64,000 bases of DNA from Corythucha ciliata (Eukaryota; Arthropoda; Insecta; Hemiptera; Tingidae): positions 12,296,029 through 12,360,028 of the forward strand of contig CM075942.1 of the NCBI GenBank assembly GCA_038030265.1. Direction: 5' to 3'. Positions 24,031 through 36,310 of this stretch are shown here, piece by piece. The translations under genes were made by a program, and so were the position numbers. Every line of letters begins with the position of its first letter. Position 1 is the stretch's first letter. The notes below the pieces were generated by a model, which was not told where the DNA came from, searched no databases, and saw nothing but the letters and a program-made list of their open reading frames with translations.

Positions 24031-24071
24031 AAATGGGTTGTGTCGAAAAATACCAACCGATTTAGGGGGAG

Positions 24072-24194
24072 TGTTGATATTATGATCTCCATTGTTATCA
24101 TTTTTTTTTTTTTCTTCCTGTTGAGATCATACGATTATTGTTTTTTGTTTTTCCGTTTGAAAATAAAAATCTTTAAAATAAGATAGTTACAATA
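24072..24194 (+). repeat. Outer copia 3' LTR
   Basis: Begins TGTTGATATTATGATC and ends GTTACAATA. It contains the same TTGAGATCATACGATTATTG core as the 5' copy, with a longer T tract. It is preceded by the purine tract TTTAGGGGGAG. Confidence 0.88.
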
Positions 24195-27100
24195 AAAATA
24201 ACCAAACTACCTTCAATTTCACGACTGTTTTGGGATATTTCAGTCAAAAAATAAGGCTTTCGTCATTCTGGAGTTGGTGATTACATTCAGACACCAAGCC
24301 TTTGGCTCTAAAGGTAACTTAGGCTCAGAATTTCACATAATCAGCTTGTTATGATGCGATACTGACTTATTCGGGAAGGGATTCATACGTTTTCGCTAAT
24401 CCGCTTTGAAAGGCGGGCAAATGGTGCCCGAAATGTAATTGTTTGGCCAAAACACTTGCATGTTTAACCTCCGAAACGAAATATTCAGGCGTTTGACTGT
24501 TATTGTGACCAAGCGAGTTATAACTTTTCCATCAGACGGCTGCGCTATAAGGGGTAGGGGTGGGAATTTGGGTCTAAAAGTGGCTATGCCTTTGAACCCA
24601 AAGGGGCTGGGCTCATGATTCCAAATGTACAACAATCTGTCTCAAGATGAAATATTTGTCTTAAAGGTGAAAATGACGGCGGCTTCCCCGATTTCTATAT
24701 CGATTGCCGTTTGTCTTCCGAAAATGTTAACGCACCGCTTACCCCGCTATTAGCCCCGCACTATACCTTTAAGACGTGGGATTCCATTTATTTTCATCCC
24801 TTCTGTCCTTTCTCAATCAAACGTTTCCCAGCTGGTAAGTTTCAAAAATAATCAAACGTTTCCCAAAAGCGTCAATACAATAAACAACAAGAAACATGCG
24901 TGGGTGCATAGTTTCTTTTTTTTTTTTTTTTTTCCTCGCCCCGGGCAGTGACAGTGTTGTGAAAGCCGCGACGACGACGACGACGACGATGCGATGGCGG
25001 TCGCAAATTGCTTCCTAATTAGATAACTTGAATGCATTGAACTTGAGGGAAACTGTCTAGCCGTAATAAAGAGAATACACAAGGGGGAGAATTGTGGGGG
25101 CGGGGTGCATGTGTGGTATTGCAGGATTTGACAGTGGAGGTCGGGGAGGAGGATTCCATGGAGTAAAATTAGAGAAAACGGAATGAAATTGGTTGGGTGA
25201 GTGGATGGAAGGGGGGCATATAATCATTTTCGAGGAAAAATACTCTGAAAAAGCGACCGAGTTTATCATAAAAGGAAAAATTGTATGATCCCCCCTCCCC
25301 CTACCCTATACTCAAACCAAACCAATTTTTTCTGTTCCTATTCGCGCCCAACTTTGTCGGCACACTCTTTTCGACATGGGAAAATCGAGCGCTTTCAAAG
25401 ACTGGAACTATATACCCGCAGGGTCAAACCTTTTTCCTCGCCTCAATGAATGAGTGACGTCGTTTTAATGACGTAATAAACACATAAGTGGGTTGTCTCG
25501 TAGTAAAAACCCTACTACTACGAGGCAGAAAATGTCTCCGGAGGGAGTAAAAAGTGTAAAAGGAAGACGAGTCTAGACGTTCGTTTTAGTGTTTTTTTTA
25601 TTTATAGTCTAAGCCTTTGTTTTTTTTTCCACTCCCCGACCTTTTTTCCTTATTTCTCTGTAAGAATCTCAAAATTCATAATTCATACAAAAACACGGAT
25701 AGCGTAGCATGAAGAAATGTACGGAGGGACATGTTTTCTTTGTAACTTTTCAAAGACGATCTAGCAGCAGTGTTTCGGGATTGTCCTCTGGGAAATATGT
25801 CTCCAATCACTTCCCCTCGGTCCTTCAACGCCATCCCCTTCCCCTCACCACCGTGCCATCAATGGCTATCTTCAACACTCGACGTCTATCTGAAAATTCA
25901 AAGCACAAACTCCCCGTTTCCAAGTTTCCCGTCGAAAGGTATATGGGACTCTCGTGCGTGCTCCGGAAGACAAAAAGAAAAAAAAGACAAAAATGGAAGC
26001 GATATTTCCAGGGCTCCCTCTCTATATAACTTTTTTTCCATACTGTGTATGCTTGCTTTTCTTATTTTCCCTTGGGATGGTGTAAAAAAAAAAAAAAAAA
26101 ATCCCATGGGTTTCTTATCAAAAAAAGCTTGGAAAAGTAGACTTCTGCGTCAGGTTGTTTCAAAAAGAGCGTCTCATGAGAGGGAGGAGGTTGATCTTCA
26201 CTCAGGGGGGGGGTTAAACTTTGCTCGCACATTGGCATGTAAATTCCTTACTTTCACCCCCTTGCAACACACACACCGACAGTTTTCTTCTTGGAGTCTT
26301 CGCATCAGCGTTTTGATGATTTCCGCATCCCTATGCCCACCACCACACCCCGCACCATCCTCATATGAAGCGAGGTTGGGCGTCTGAATGTTGGCCTATA
26401 CGCCCCACCACTACCTTTTAATCCAATCTACATAAAGTTAGAAAAAGAAAGAAAACAAGTTTGAAGAGTTACAAAGCTCCCCCCCCCCATCTCCACCGGA
26501 CAACCATCCCTCACATCAACCCACACCATTGTACTTTTTTCCCCACGGTGAAAATTTCGATCAATTTGGTATTTTTAACCCAGAGGGGGAGTTTATTCCG
26601 GTTTTGACTAAATTTAGAATTATCATCGAAATGGCACGATTTTCCGATTTTCCCCTTTTCTCGTTTAAACGAGTATGGTCAGTGGATGGGTGGGGGATGT
26701 AATTTGACGTCCAAAGGTTCTTCAATTTCTTTCCTGTCAAATATCGTAGTAGAGGCTTTTTTCCCCCGTTCACCCAGACGTTCTTAACTTTTAATCAAAA
26801 ACTTTTTGCTCTTTGAGGGGGTTGTTTTTACCCAAGTTTTTCCCTTGTTTTCCTCCCTCCCATTTAATTCTGTTTTTTGAAAAAAACTTTCCTTTCGTTT
26901 AATTAACGCCAAATTTGTTTTTCAAAATGACCTTTCTAGACTCCTGAAAACTTTCGAGTTATCTTTTTTCTTGTTTCCAAGTTCTCTAATCCAGGCATGC
27001 TCGAAGTTTCTATATTAACACAGTGGCGGTGCAGAAGAAGAGCACCAGGTGCTAATTGAGGCAAGAAGAGTTTTTTGTATAATGTCCAGCTTAAAAACTT

Positions 27101-27959
27101 GTCTCATCATCAATTCCCTCCACCCCTCCACGCTTCTTCTCATGATCAAACCACCGAGTATTTTCGACCAAATGAGGCTCAGCCGGTCTCCCTTCCCAAC
27201 ATTATACTCTCTTCTGAGGGATTGGTGCCCGGGATGGTTGGATGAGTCCGGTGGGTAGTGGTGGAGTGGGGATCGTCTCCAAAGCTTTTAGGTTTCTCAC
27301 CCCACACCGCTCGTCATCAGCAGAATAATACTTCTTACACACAGTTGACACGGTGAACCGTTATACTGGTTTCTAGGTGCCCCCCCTGGGGCTTTTAACA
27401 ACTTTTCGTGGTGGATAAATGAGTCAAAGCAGAGGGTTCTATGTTAATGGTTTGATGAGAAGGGCGGGGACAATTGAGTGTTGAGTAGCTACAGGGCAAT
27501 TTTTATTCGTGTGAGTTTGTGTTTTCTGATGTGGAAATACAGGTGCACCTGAGCTGTTACTTCCCCTTGGCCCTTTTAGGAAAATTGTTTCGGGTTTTAA
27601 CGGAGGGAAACTGCTGACGTGTCAGTGGGAGATCGTCCCACGCACTGGGTCTAACTCACATCAGAGCCAGAATTCCTTTCATGCCATTGTATTAAATGGA
27701 CTACGGCTCTGTTATAGAAAAAAAAGAAAAAAAGAAGAATTTTCACCACATTTGTAACATTGTGGTGTACAGGGTGGAGCGCGAATTTGCGTCACAGAGG
27801 GATCCCACAAGGTCGGTCGAAAATTGAAATGATAAGTGGTCTTACAGAGACATAAAAGAAAGAGCGCGGAGTAGAATCTAGACGGCTAAAATTCGGAGGT
27901 TCCGCGAACAGCTGACGGGCCAGACTGAGACATTTGGCGCCCCCGGGCGAGAATTTCAC
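24195..27959. other. Intergenic DNA, no gene recognised
   Basis: Contains a (GAC)n microsatellite near 24968-24990, poly-T near 24915, poly-A near 26084 and poly-C near 26480. The frames at 25709-26387 are open in two overlapping phases and are rich in Pro, Ser and Lys from low-complexity DNA. No domain was seen. Confidence 0.5.
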
Positions 27960-28400
27960 CCTCTACCCTCCCGCGACAATTTAAACCCTCTAATTAGCTT
28001 TTTTTTTATTTATTTCAGCCGTGAAATTCCACATTTCAGCTGTGATTCAGAGTTTTCCCACAATTTTATCCGCCAATTAGCGCTATTTCCTCATTTTTCC
28101 GCGGATTAGCGATTTTGTTTTCATTTTCAGCCACAAAGTTGCCTTTGAGAAGCCCCGAATCGGCATTTTCTTCATTTCAACCACGATTTAACGTTTTTCT
28201 CATGAGCGCTTCTTCCCAATCTCATCGGTGAATTAGCGCCCTTTTTCTTACTTGAGCTCACGAAGCCGCAAATGGGTGTTTTCGCAATTTAAATCGACGA
28301 ATTAGCTTTTTTTCAAGACTTTACCCGCAGAATTAGAGCTCTGTCTCAATTTCTTTGGTGAATTATAGATTTAAATTAGTAAAAAAAAAAAAAAAAAAAC
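27960..28400 (+). repeat. ~30 bp minisatellite array, family A (plus orientation)
   Basis: Degenerate units of the type 'ctcaattttagccgcgaat' followed by 'tagcgcttttt'. A variant segment near 28135 ('gttgcctttgagaagccccgaatcggc') corresponds to the special segment seen in other family A blocks. Confidence 0.7.
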
Positions 28401-28870
28401 ATTTTTCGCGTATCGGTTTCACAAAAAAATAATATCGTGGATGTTTGTGGTAGTGACCGACCAATTTCGTGGGGCAGTTCGAAAATGCAGAAACCAATTT
28501 CGCTGAATTTTTCGCACTAAAAACCCATTTTCACAGGTTTGACTCACCAATAAATCAATTCCACGAATTTCGCTCTCTAAAAAACCATATTTCGCGGATT
28601 TTACTCATGAAAACGCAAAATGTTAGTGTTTTCCTCGTTTGAAAAATCATTTTTGCGAGCACGCCAAGAACCCAATTCTGTGGTTTTTGGCTTGGCTTGC
28701 CTGTCTCAAAAACGTTTCAATTACGTGTTTTTTTCACAGTCATAAACCATATTCGCGATTCTGGCTCATTAAAACGCCAATTTTGCCGGGGTTTCCCCGC
28801 TTTTATAAATATTTAGAACCGTATTCTCAGGCAGTTGCTCACTCTTGGTGGGTTTTGGCTGGCTCAATCC
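28401..28870 (-). repeat. ~31 bp minisatellite array, family E (minus orientation)
   Basis: Units such as 'ttcgcactaaaaacccattt' and 'tcacaggtttgactcacc' are the reverse complement of the 'gtgagccagacc..cgaaaatgggttttt' unit of the array at 55200-56010. Confidence 0.6.
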
Positions 28871-29059
28871 GTGTTTAGCCCTCTGTCCCAGGCAGACTTA
28901 AGGTGAGAGGGGGAATTACCAGCCTCTTCAGTCCCAGTGTTATTCCCATAAGACCAAAGGTTGTGCTACGCGCTTGTGACGAGGACTGTAACTTGCCAGT
29001 TTAGAGGCCAGTGTCCTGACTATTCGACTATCTCGAAGATGGAAGGGTGCAGTTTCATG

Positions 29060-30370
29060 AGCTAAATTTCCACAGTTTACCGTCTCAGGCCAAAAATTTA
29101 AAGTTTAGCTCAATAATTACCAATTTCCGAGGAGAAAAATTATCCTTTTTTTGGACATAAAATCCAGAATCGAAGGCTATAAACGACAGTTTTCTTTCAG
29201 AGATATATTTTCAGACGGATATTGACCGTTTCTGTGCGAATAGACCGATTCCAACACCCCCCCCCCCCGGATGCCACCATATAAGTCAAAAAGAGCTGCC
29301 CATAGGCGTGGATTGGATCTAATTTTTCTCAAGAGAAGTTCCACAGCGTTTTTTTCTCAATTTTATTCGTGAACGAGCTCTTTTTTTTAGCCGCGAATAG
29401 GCGTTTTTCCTAAACTTAAGCTCAAACCGAGTGCATTCACTTCTTGAAACAGCCGTTTTTCATCAAACAACCGTGAAATAACGCCTTTTTGGTATAATGT
29501 TATTTCAATTACGGCCCGCACTTGGCGTCACCAAACCGCGGATTGGTGCGTTCTGTCAATTTCAGTTTCAAAAGAGTAGTTTTCCCTTTATTTGACCCGT
29601 GGATGAACGTTGTTTGCTAATTTTAGCCTCGAATCGGCGTTTTTCCCTAATTTTAGTCGCAAATTATTGCTTTTTCTGAATTCTGTCTTGAGCGAACCAT
29701 TTTTTTTTTTTAATTGTACTAATCAAAACGTCTACTTAAACCGCAACTCAGCGTATTTTATCAATTTTGGCCCGGCCGTTACGTCGCGAAATCTTGAAAT
29801 AGTGAGTGTTTACATCAATTTCACCTGCGAACGAGCACTTTTCCTCAATTCTAGCGGTGAATGAGCAATTTTTCAAAAATGCCTGTGCTAATTCGCGCTT
29901 TTTCTTGTAGCCTGTAGCACTTTTCCGCAATTTTACAGGGATGCTGGATCGATAAACCTTGAACTGGCGCCTTTTCTCAATATCAGCCGCAAATGGGTGA
30001 TTTGTCTCAATTTTACCTTTGAATGAAAGCTATTTCTTTTTTAGCCGTGTTTAGGCGCAATTCCTCAATTTTAGCCGTCAATTGGCGTTTTCCCTCAATT
30101 TCAGCCACAACATGAGTGATTTTTCTAATTTCTACATTGAACGAGCACGTTATTTTTTCATTTTTAGCTGTAAAACTAGCTCCATAATCCGTGAATTAGC
30201 TCCTTTTCTTCATTTAGGCCCGGAATTTGCACCGCGAAACCGCAAATTCGTGTTTTCTCAATTTCAATCGTGGAATAACGAGATTTATTTCTCAAGTTTA
30301 GCCGTGAATCAGCGCTATTCCCGTTAGCCGTGAATGGACGTTTTTCCTCAATCTTAGCCACAAAATGTCA
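29060..30370 (+). repeat. ~30 bp minisatellite array, family A (plus orientation)
   Basis: Around 40 degenerate units based on 'ctcaattttagccgtgaat' plus 'tggcgttttcc'. Neighbouring units near 29980-30130 are 30-31 bases long. Special variant segments containing 'gcgaaaccgcaaattcg' occur near 30235, with a similar one ('accaaaccgcggattgg') near 29530. The array ends just before the transposon-like terminus at 30431-30452. Confidence 0.8.
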
Positions 30371-30430
30371 TTTTCTGAATTTCACTGGTTTGGAATTCTC
30401 TGGTTTCGCTCCTGGCTGCCCACCCCTTGA

Positions 30431-30452
30431 TCACTTGCTGGCTACGCCTCTG
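30431..30452 (-). mobile_element. Right terminus of a CAGNGGCGTAGCCAG-type element
   Basis: The reverse complement reads CAGAGGCGTAGCCAGC and then goes on to a G-rich stretch, like the starts at 54635, 35541 and 45936. It bounds the family A array to its left. The partner terminus was not found. Confidence 0.5.
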
Positions 30453-30479
30453 GTTCAGCCATGATGTCGAGCTCTTTAG

Positions 30480-31620
30480 ATCTCTTCAAATGAATAGATT
30501 CTCCAATGCATTGAGGAGCCTCCCTTGATTAGTGCAGCACAGAACCTCCGCCATGTGACCGTCCGGACCGCATCCGTCATTTATGTGCGCAAAGAAGGCC
30601 TTTGAAGGTCCTTTGATGATCCTTCTACCGCGTCTTAAATTTTCTGGCCGTACGCCCGCAGTAGCTTGACCCACACGTTGACACACTCGAGTCTATAAAC
30701 TTCACTTCTATCCTCAATTGGAGTAGTGTCCTTGTTGCTGCTTCGGAAAGCTACACGAGGAGGCCCCTCGGAAGACTAGGATCTTAGTTTTCGGGTACAT
30801 TGATTTGTGGACGGGCCATTCGGCATCATTCTGTAACAAGAGTGGTTGCTCTAACGGCCTCCTGGTGGGCTGTGATTGGGGTGTAGGCCTCGACGAGAAT
30901 GACCAGGTCGTCTACGTAGCAGAATGGTGTTAGGCCTTCCTCCTCTAGGTGCCGCAAGAGTCCGTCTATAAGGAGGCTCCAAAATGATGGGGCAACAGGA
31001 GAGCCCTGGGGGCATCCGGAGGTGACGTTGAGGGTGGCCCGATGTGGACCGTTACCTGTGTAGACCGTTCGTTGGTCGAAGTAGCTAGCTAAAAGGCCAT
31101 ATTATGTCAGAGGGAAGACGGAGCGCCCTTAAGAAGCCAAAACAGCCGGCCACCAGGCGGTGTCGAACGCTCCTTGAACGTCGAAGAAAAGGGCAAGGGC
31201 CATGTTGGCTGAAGAGTTACAGGCTGAGGAGGTGAGGCTGTCGATGGCCTGGGTGGTGTTCCGTCGAGGGATGCTTCCAAAATGGTGGCGACGTATGAGA
31301 TTCTCCACGTCACCGATGCCGTGGAAGGGTTCAGGGGGTCCCGCCCAGCTTTAGGTAGAAGGGCTACGCAGCTGCTCTTCCAGGCTGGTGGAAAATGTTG
31401 GAGTTCCTTGCATGCGTTGAAAAGACCCGTGTATGCATTTAAGGCGTTGTCTGGGAGGTTCTGGAGATGTTCAGCGTACACGCCGGACGGGCCAGCGGCT
31501 TTATTTGCACGTAGCGCCTTGATAGATGCTCGTACGTCATCAGTCGTCCCGATTGTTCGGCCGGTGGTTCCGACGTCGGAAGGCGGACAGAGCGACGTCG
31601 GTAGGGCTCGAAATGGTCAT
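30480..31620 (-). pseudogene. R1-clade-like non-LTR retrotransposon reverse transcriptase fragment
   Basis: Read on the minus strand, a non-LTR RT domain appears in order but in several frames. It starts with VRASIKALRANKAAGPSGV (31,550-31,490), followed by PAWKSSCVALLPKAGRDP. Next come the catalytic region FFDVQGAFDTAWWP, then GCPQGSPVAPSFWSLL, then FCYVDDLVILVEA with YVDD at 30907-30918. The WWP after the GAFD motif and the GCPQGS..FW form are typical of the R1 group. Frameshifts and stops are frequent, and no endonuclease domain or poly-A tail was recognised. It is an old 5'-truncated fragment. Confidence 0.78.
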
Positions 31621-31850
31621 CTTCATGGAAGAGATGTTTCAGCGCAGCGAGGTTGTGGGTTCGAATGGAATCCGAACCCACCGTTGTTTTGGCTGAGTGT
31701 CGGGAAATTCGAGGGGGAGGGGGTGGTAGTTTTCTCCCTAATGATCTTTTAGAGGGGGAGGGGTGCGCTAGTTCCTGGCAGGGTGGGACGTCCCCGGCCA
31801 GTAGCATTGGGAGAGTGAATATTTCTACCCACATTAAGCCCAATAGCACA

Positions 31851-32035
31851 AAATCTCTAACCACAATAATCTCTAACCACAATAATCTCCAACCACAATA
31901 ATCTCCAACCACAATAATCTCTAACCACAATAATCTATAACCACAACAGCCTCTAACCACGATATTCTCCAACCAAAATATTATCTAACCTCAATATTCT
32001 ATAACCACAATATTTTTCAACCACAATATTATCAA
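31851..32035 (+). repeat. 17 bp tandem repeat, ~10 units
   Basis: Near-perfect units of 'ctctaaccacaataat' (about 17 bases), decaying to the right ('attctataaccacaatat'). On the minus strand this yields an artificial open frame with a GDYCGWRLLWLEIIVV-type repeated peptide. Confidence 0.85.
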
Positions 32036-34789
32036 TATCACAGGAGATGAAGAAAAAAGAAGCCTGCACTCTAAAAACAAATGATCAACCACAATACCAC
32101 CGACCAGAAAATGATTCAACCCCAGAAGGTTCTGATTACACGAGTCTTTAAAATTCAACCACTTGTTGATTGACGTTTTAAATCGGTGCTTCCAGTGGTT
32201 ATACATGTTTTAATTATGTTGAGAGGGGTGGGAGGACTCCTTGAGAGAGAAAACATGCACGCGTTCCTGTTCGGAGAGGCTTATGATTCTGCTTTAAAAA
32301 GTTTGTCTTTTATCCGTACAAAGTGAGCGAAAATCGTTGAAAATTGAATTGAAGACTCAAGTTCAGGTATTTCAATGAAACTTCTTTCTCAAAATTAGTT
32401 TTCTTTTTTTGTCGAAAAGACAGCTCCAACTGTTTTTCCTGTTGATTTCATCATTCGAATTCGCGACGACCCATCTTTTCCCCTCTCACTCACACGCTCT
32501 CTCTCTCTTTTCCACAGCTTGGAATCCTCTAGAGTGGAATGTAATTAGGAAAGCGGAAGGACGCTCGCGGTATATCGTTCAACCCCCCCCCCCCCCGTTC
32601 ACCCATTTCACCCCAGGCCAGTGCTAACTCTTCGCCCATTCACTTGCCCAAAGGAGGGAAAATGGACTTGCCCAAGATAAGAGGAATGACTGGAATGAAT
32701 ACCAATGCGAGAAGAGAGGACATGAGAGCGAGCGAGAGAGTGAGAAGGCTCGAATGAGTGTTCGACCCTTTTTCCCTTCACCCTGACATCACAGGATGAT
32801 GAAAGACGGGGGTATATGGTGGCGTGGTGGAAGGGGAGTCCTTCTTCCATATTGGAATATTTCTCAGGGACCTGGGTGAGAGTTCCCACTTCACCTTCCG
32901 CACAGTCCCTTTGAAAAGGCTGGAAAAGGGAGAAAAACGATTTTTTTCTTCTCGAAAGGAGCCCTTTCGGTGTAGATTGGCTTCCAAGCTTGATGGCATC
33001 TCCTCTCCTTTACGCATTCACTTTCACTCTTTCTCGCACCCTTCCTTCAACCAATTTGAACTTTGAATTTTCCTCTTGATTCGTTGAAACACTTCTTACG
33101 GGAAAACCCTGATGGCGTGGAGGGAGGGCTTTCGGTTCTAAGCGTTCAAACATTAATTCTTAGCAGGCTCGGGGAAAATTAATTAACGCAAAAACTAAAT
33201 TTCCCTTGCCGGAAATAGCTGAAGAGTAGGGGGATTGCCCCAGATGTCGACAATCTCATGCTATTTCACCCCACCCCCCGCAGCTTCACTTTTAGACGTT
33301 AGTATATATATTAGAGATTTATTATAATTTTCATGGCACAAGGGGTTTGTTGGGTAAGGGGGAGGGTTACCATTTCTTCAAAGTCATAGATTGTCGTAAT
33401 GTAGGGAAAAGGGAGAGAGAGCAATGAGCGGCGGACTGGATAATTTTTATTGGGAGAACTTTCCTCTCTTTTTCCTCCGAAAGTTACACCAGGTGACGTC
33501 CTTCAATTTATTCCCCACCCCACCTATCTAAGTTCAGTTCAGACATTATCATATAACTTCCCCTTCACGAGATTTCTCATGAAAAAACAAAAAAAATAAT
33601 AATAAAAGCAAGAGGAGATTCATCCTCGGCGAAAACAGGGAGCCCCCGTTGCGATTGGTGGGTGGGGGTGGGGGTTATATTAGGCCTTAAGCAAACTCGG
33701 GTATTTTGTGTATTCGTCATTATTACAAAATCCACTTTTTGAAACGGCCCCATCAACTTTAGAACTTGATTATAAGGCCACCCACGTTGTTGTTTTTGTT
33801 GCGATGGGGAAGAAGATCCGGGCAACCCGCTTGTATAAACGCCGGTTTTCACAGGAAGCGTATATTTACTAGAAAACCCTCTAATTGCCCTCCTATTTGT
33901 TCAAAACTAATAGTGGTGGGGGTGGGGGTCCCCACAGGACAGGTGTTTTTCTGTCTATTTCCAACTACGATAGAAAAAAGGCGAGGACAGGTAATATTCC
34001 CCCGTGTTTTTTGGCGTTTTCCTTGTTTTCCAACTCTGGTGGGTTGGGTATTTCGCGAGACAATTTATCGCCTTCAGTGGGTCCCTCACATAAAATCTAA
34101 ACATTACGATATAAGAAGCGACATACATAGGGCCCAGGGATCACCTCGTGTTTTTAAAGGGGACGGTAGAGCGAAAGAGAAAAGAGGATGATTCTCTGAA
34201 ATGAAGTAGAAAAAAAGAGTGGAAAGGGGTGATGGAAAATAAGGGTGGAGAGCGTGTGTGCGTTAAGAAAAAGGGGAAATTCTCTTGAGATTTCTTCACA
34301 GGGTATGGTGGAATAGGGAAAAAGACAAACGGCTCTCTGATGTATTTGCTGATCTTCAGATCCTTCCGAAGTAGACAACTGTGACAACCCAATCAATCTT
34401 GAAATGTGTCTACCTTTACTACTTAACTTTATTGGACCCGTCTTCGAACCGAGAAAAGCGTAAGGAAAACCCGGTTAATTTCCCTGTTGGTCCCTTGACC
34501 TTGGTTTGACCGGTTATCCTTCTCAACTGTCTCAAAATTGGGGGGGCCCTCACAAACTCACTAGCTTGGATTGGAAACAAAACTCGCTTGGGATGGTGTG
34601 AGAATTACGTGAGCCATCAAAAAACCCCTCCATGAACCGAGGGCTGATGATCCGCCAGTTTGGTGAAGAGAAAAGAAGGCGAAGATCCCACCAAAGCTCG
34701 TCCACTATCGTCCGAGATAAGGTATAAAGTTTGGGCAAAAGCTGCATAAGAAACAGTAAATGTTCCCCTTTAAGATACCGCGACTGAAA
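32036..34789. other. Intergenic DNA, no gene recognised
   Basis: Poly-C near 32582 and purine-rich blocks keep overlapping frames open (for example 33766-34191), but none shows a recognisable domain. Confidence 0.5.
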
Positions 34790-35480
34790 GGCAAAACTAG
34801 CCGGTTACGACAGCATCCAAAGTTTGCCACAAATCGGTGAAATTACAAAATTGCTGGTCTTGACTTGCGCAAAATTGCAAGTCCAGGGTTTTCTTTTCAG
34901 TGACTGCAGCCCCGGGCGCCCAAAGTCTGGTCTAATAGTCGCAACATTTTGCATCTGACTATCCGCGAAATTGGAAATTCCGTTGCTGAACAATTCACAA
35001 AATCACCGGTTTCTGGTATTTATATTTTTAAAAAATAGCTAGTTGCTGGATCGTCTTTATTTTCGCGAAATGGCAACATTCGGGCCCTTTTTGTCTGGAA
35101 TCAGAGAGGCCACGGAACCTGGGTTAACCGTCACCGACAGCGCCTCAAAGCCTGGAGAATATTACCACGAAATTATACAACTTTTTTAAAAATTAGTGGA
35201 AATTGCAAGATTCTGGTCTAAATATTCGCAAAATTACTTGTTTTTGGCCGCTATTTTCGCAAAATTGCCAGTTTCAGGTCTTTATTTCCGTAAAAAATGT
35301 GTGTGTGTGTAAAATGTGAAAATGTGTGATCTGTGTTTCCGTTTGTGTGTTAGTTTGAGGCTTTTTTTTAGTGACCACGGAACCCGGTCTTGCCGGCCAT
35401 GACACTGCGTCTGACGAATAACCGCTGAATTGCAACATTTTTGAGCTAAATACTACAAGAGGAAAGGACATTTTTGTGAT
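34790..35480 (+). repeat. ~30 bp array, family B, with higher-order segment
   Basis: Units of the form 'cgcgaaattgcaagttt' plus 'tggtctaaatattcg', about 30 bases each. A distinct segment rich in 'gaacccgg..cttgccggcc' and 'tctgacgaataaccgc' interrupts the array near 34900, 35115 and 35380, roughly every 215-270 bases, giving a higher-order unit. Confidence 0.75.
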
Positions 35481-35540
35481 AAAAAATTTTTAGTATGTGA
35501 CTATTAGGCCAAAAAACGGTCACTTAATGCAACAAATGAC

Positions 35541-35600
35541 CAGTGGCGTAGGATATAATGATGAGGGGGCAGTATAGGGTGGCTCACCCCGGCAAATGAT
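35541..35600 (+). mobile_element. Left terminus of a CAGNGGCGTAGCCAG-type element
   Basis: Starts CAGTGGCGTAGG and is followed by a GAGGGGGCAG run and GGTGGCTCACCCC. It may pair with the inverted end near 38489 (reverse complement TTGGCGTAGCCTGC, then a GAGAGGGGG run), which would give an element of about 2.9 kb containing arrays of families E, A and B. No target duplication supports the pairing. Confidence 0.4.
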
Positions 35601-35979
35601 GCTCATATAACTGATTTGAACGCGTTTTCACCAACAACGTTTAGAATTGATCGCGATTAGTTGCCATTATCGACCATAATATTTCTGACACAAAATGCTA
35701 TTGTAATCGTGATTAGTTGTTGATCGGCATTGGTGAAAACGAGTCTGATATTTGTTGACTGAGTTGAGCAATTGCAGTTTCTCATGAACAGCCAAATCGA
35801 GTTTCAGGCCCTTCCCCGACGACTGCAAAGAACGCGACTGAGTCTTAGCAACGAAATGACCTCTCTTTGGGTGTAACTTACAATCACTCAACTTAACACC
35901 GTGTGGACCCCCCCCCTCACAGTTACACCCCTCACCATCCTTCTTTCACCGTTACCTTTTAACCTGTAAGAGCAGAAAT

Positions 35980-36310
35980 CAGTGGTGCCAAACCCACAAA
36001 ATTGGTCCTTCGAAGTCCGAAAACAGGGAAAAATGTTGTGTTGAAGGTTTTAGAACCTTAAAAAATTGATTTTTGACGATCTCAAACGAACGAAATGGAT
36101 TTTTCAAGATCTAAACACGTGAAACTCGTTTTTTCAACGGCTAAACTCCACAAAAAATATGTTTTTCAGTGGCCCCGCAAAATTAGTGCTTTAGTGAGGC
36201 GATTGACTCGCTCGTGGGGGAATGGTGGAAATTGAGTGCCAAACGCGGGAAATGTTTGGCTCAGAAAGTGTCAGAAGTACGCACAATTGGTGACTTTAGT
36301 GTTATGGGGT
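35980..36310 (+). repeat. ~31 bp minisatellite array, family E
   Basis: Units with 'cacaaaattggtccttcg' and 'cgaacgaaatggattttt' resemble the family E units at 55200-56010. Highly degenerate. Confidence 0.5.

Larger units (their letters stand above)
15236..24194 (+). mobile_element. Outer Ty1/copia retrotransposon, degenerate and interrupted
   Basis: This element has two short LTRs (about 112 and 123 bp), a primer site, and gag, protease, integrase, reverse transcriptase and RNase H remnants in the copia order (integrase before RT). It spans about 8.96 kb, of which about 4.7 kb is the inner element inserted at 17617. Without that insertion it would be about 4.2 kb. AAAAT precedes the left LTR and is found again overlapping the right end by one base, a likely 5 bp target duplication in A-rich DNA. 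Several stop codons, at least two frameshifts and a shortened gag start show that it is dead. Its ends are defined to within one or two bases. Confidence 0.92.

Noticed and set aside
25709..26387. 205-codon open frame as a gene
   Set aside because: Two phases are open together and the content is low-complexity Ser/Pro/Lys from homopolymer-rich DNA. No domain and no splice context.
28950..29045. tRNA-like phrase (minus strand 'tagtcgaatagtcaggacac' followed by 'tggcctctaaactgg')
   Set aside because: It has an A-box-like start, but the anticodon stem does not pair and the B box is poor. At best it is a decayed tRNA-derived SINE piece.
31439..31972. 177-codon minus-strand open frame with repeated LLWLEIIVV peptide
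   Set aside because: It is the translation of the 17 bp tandem repeat plus out-of-frame R1-like sequence.
33766..34191. 141-codon open frame
   Set aside because: No recognisable motif, overlapping open frames, no exon signals.
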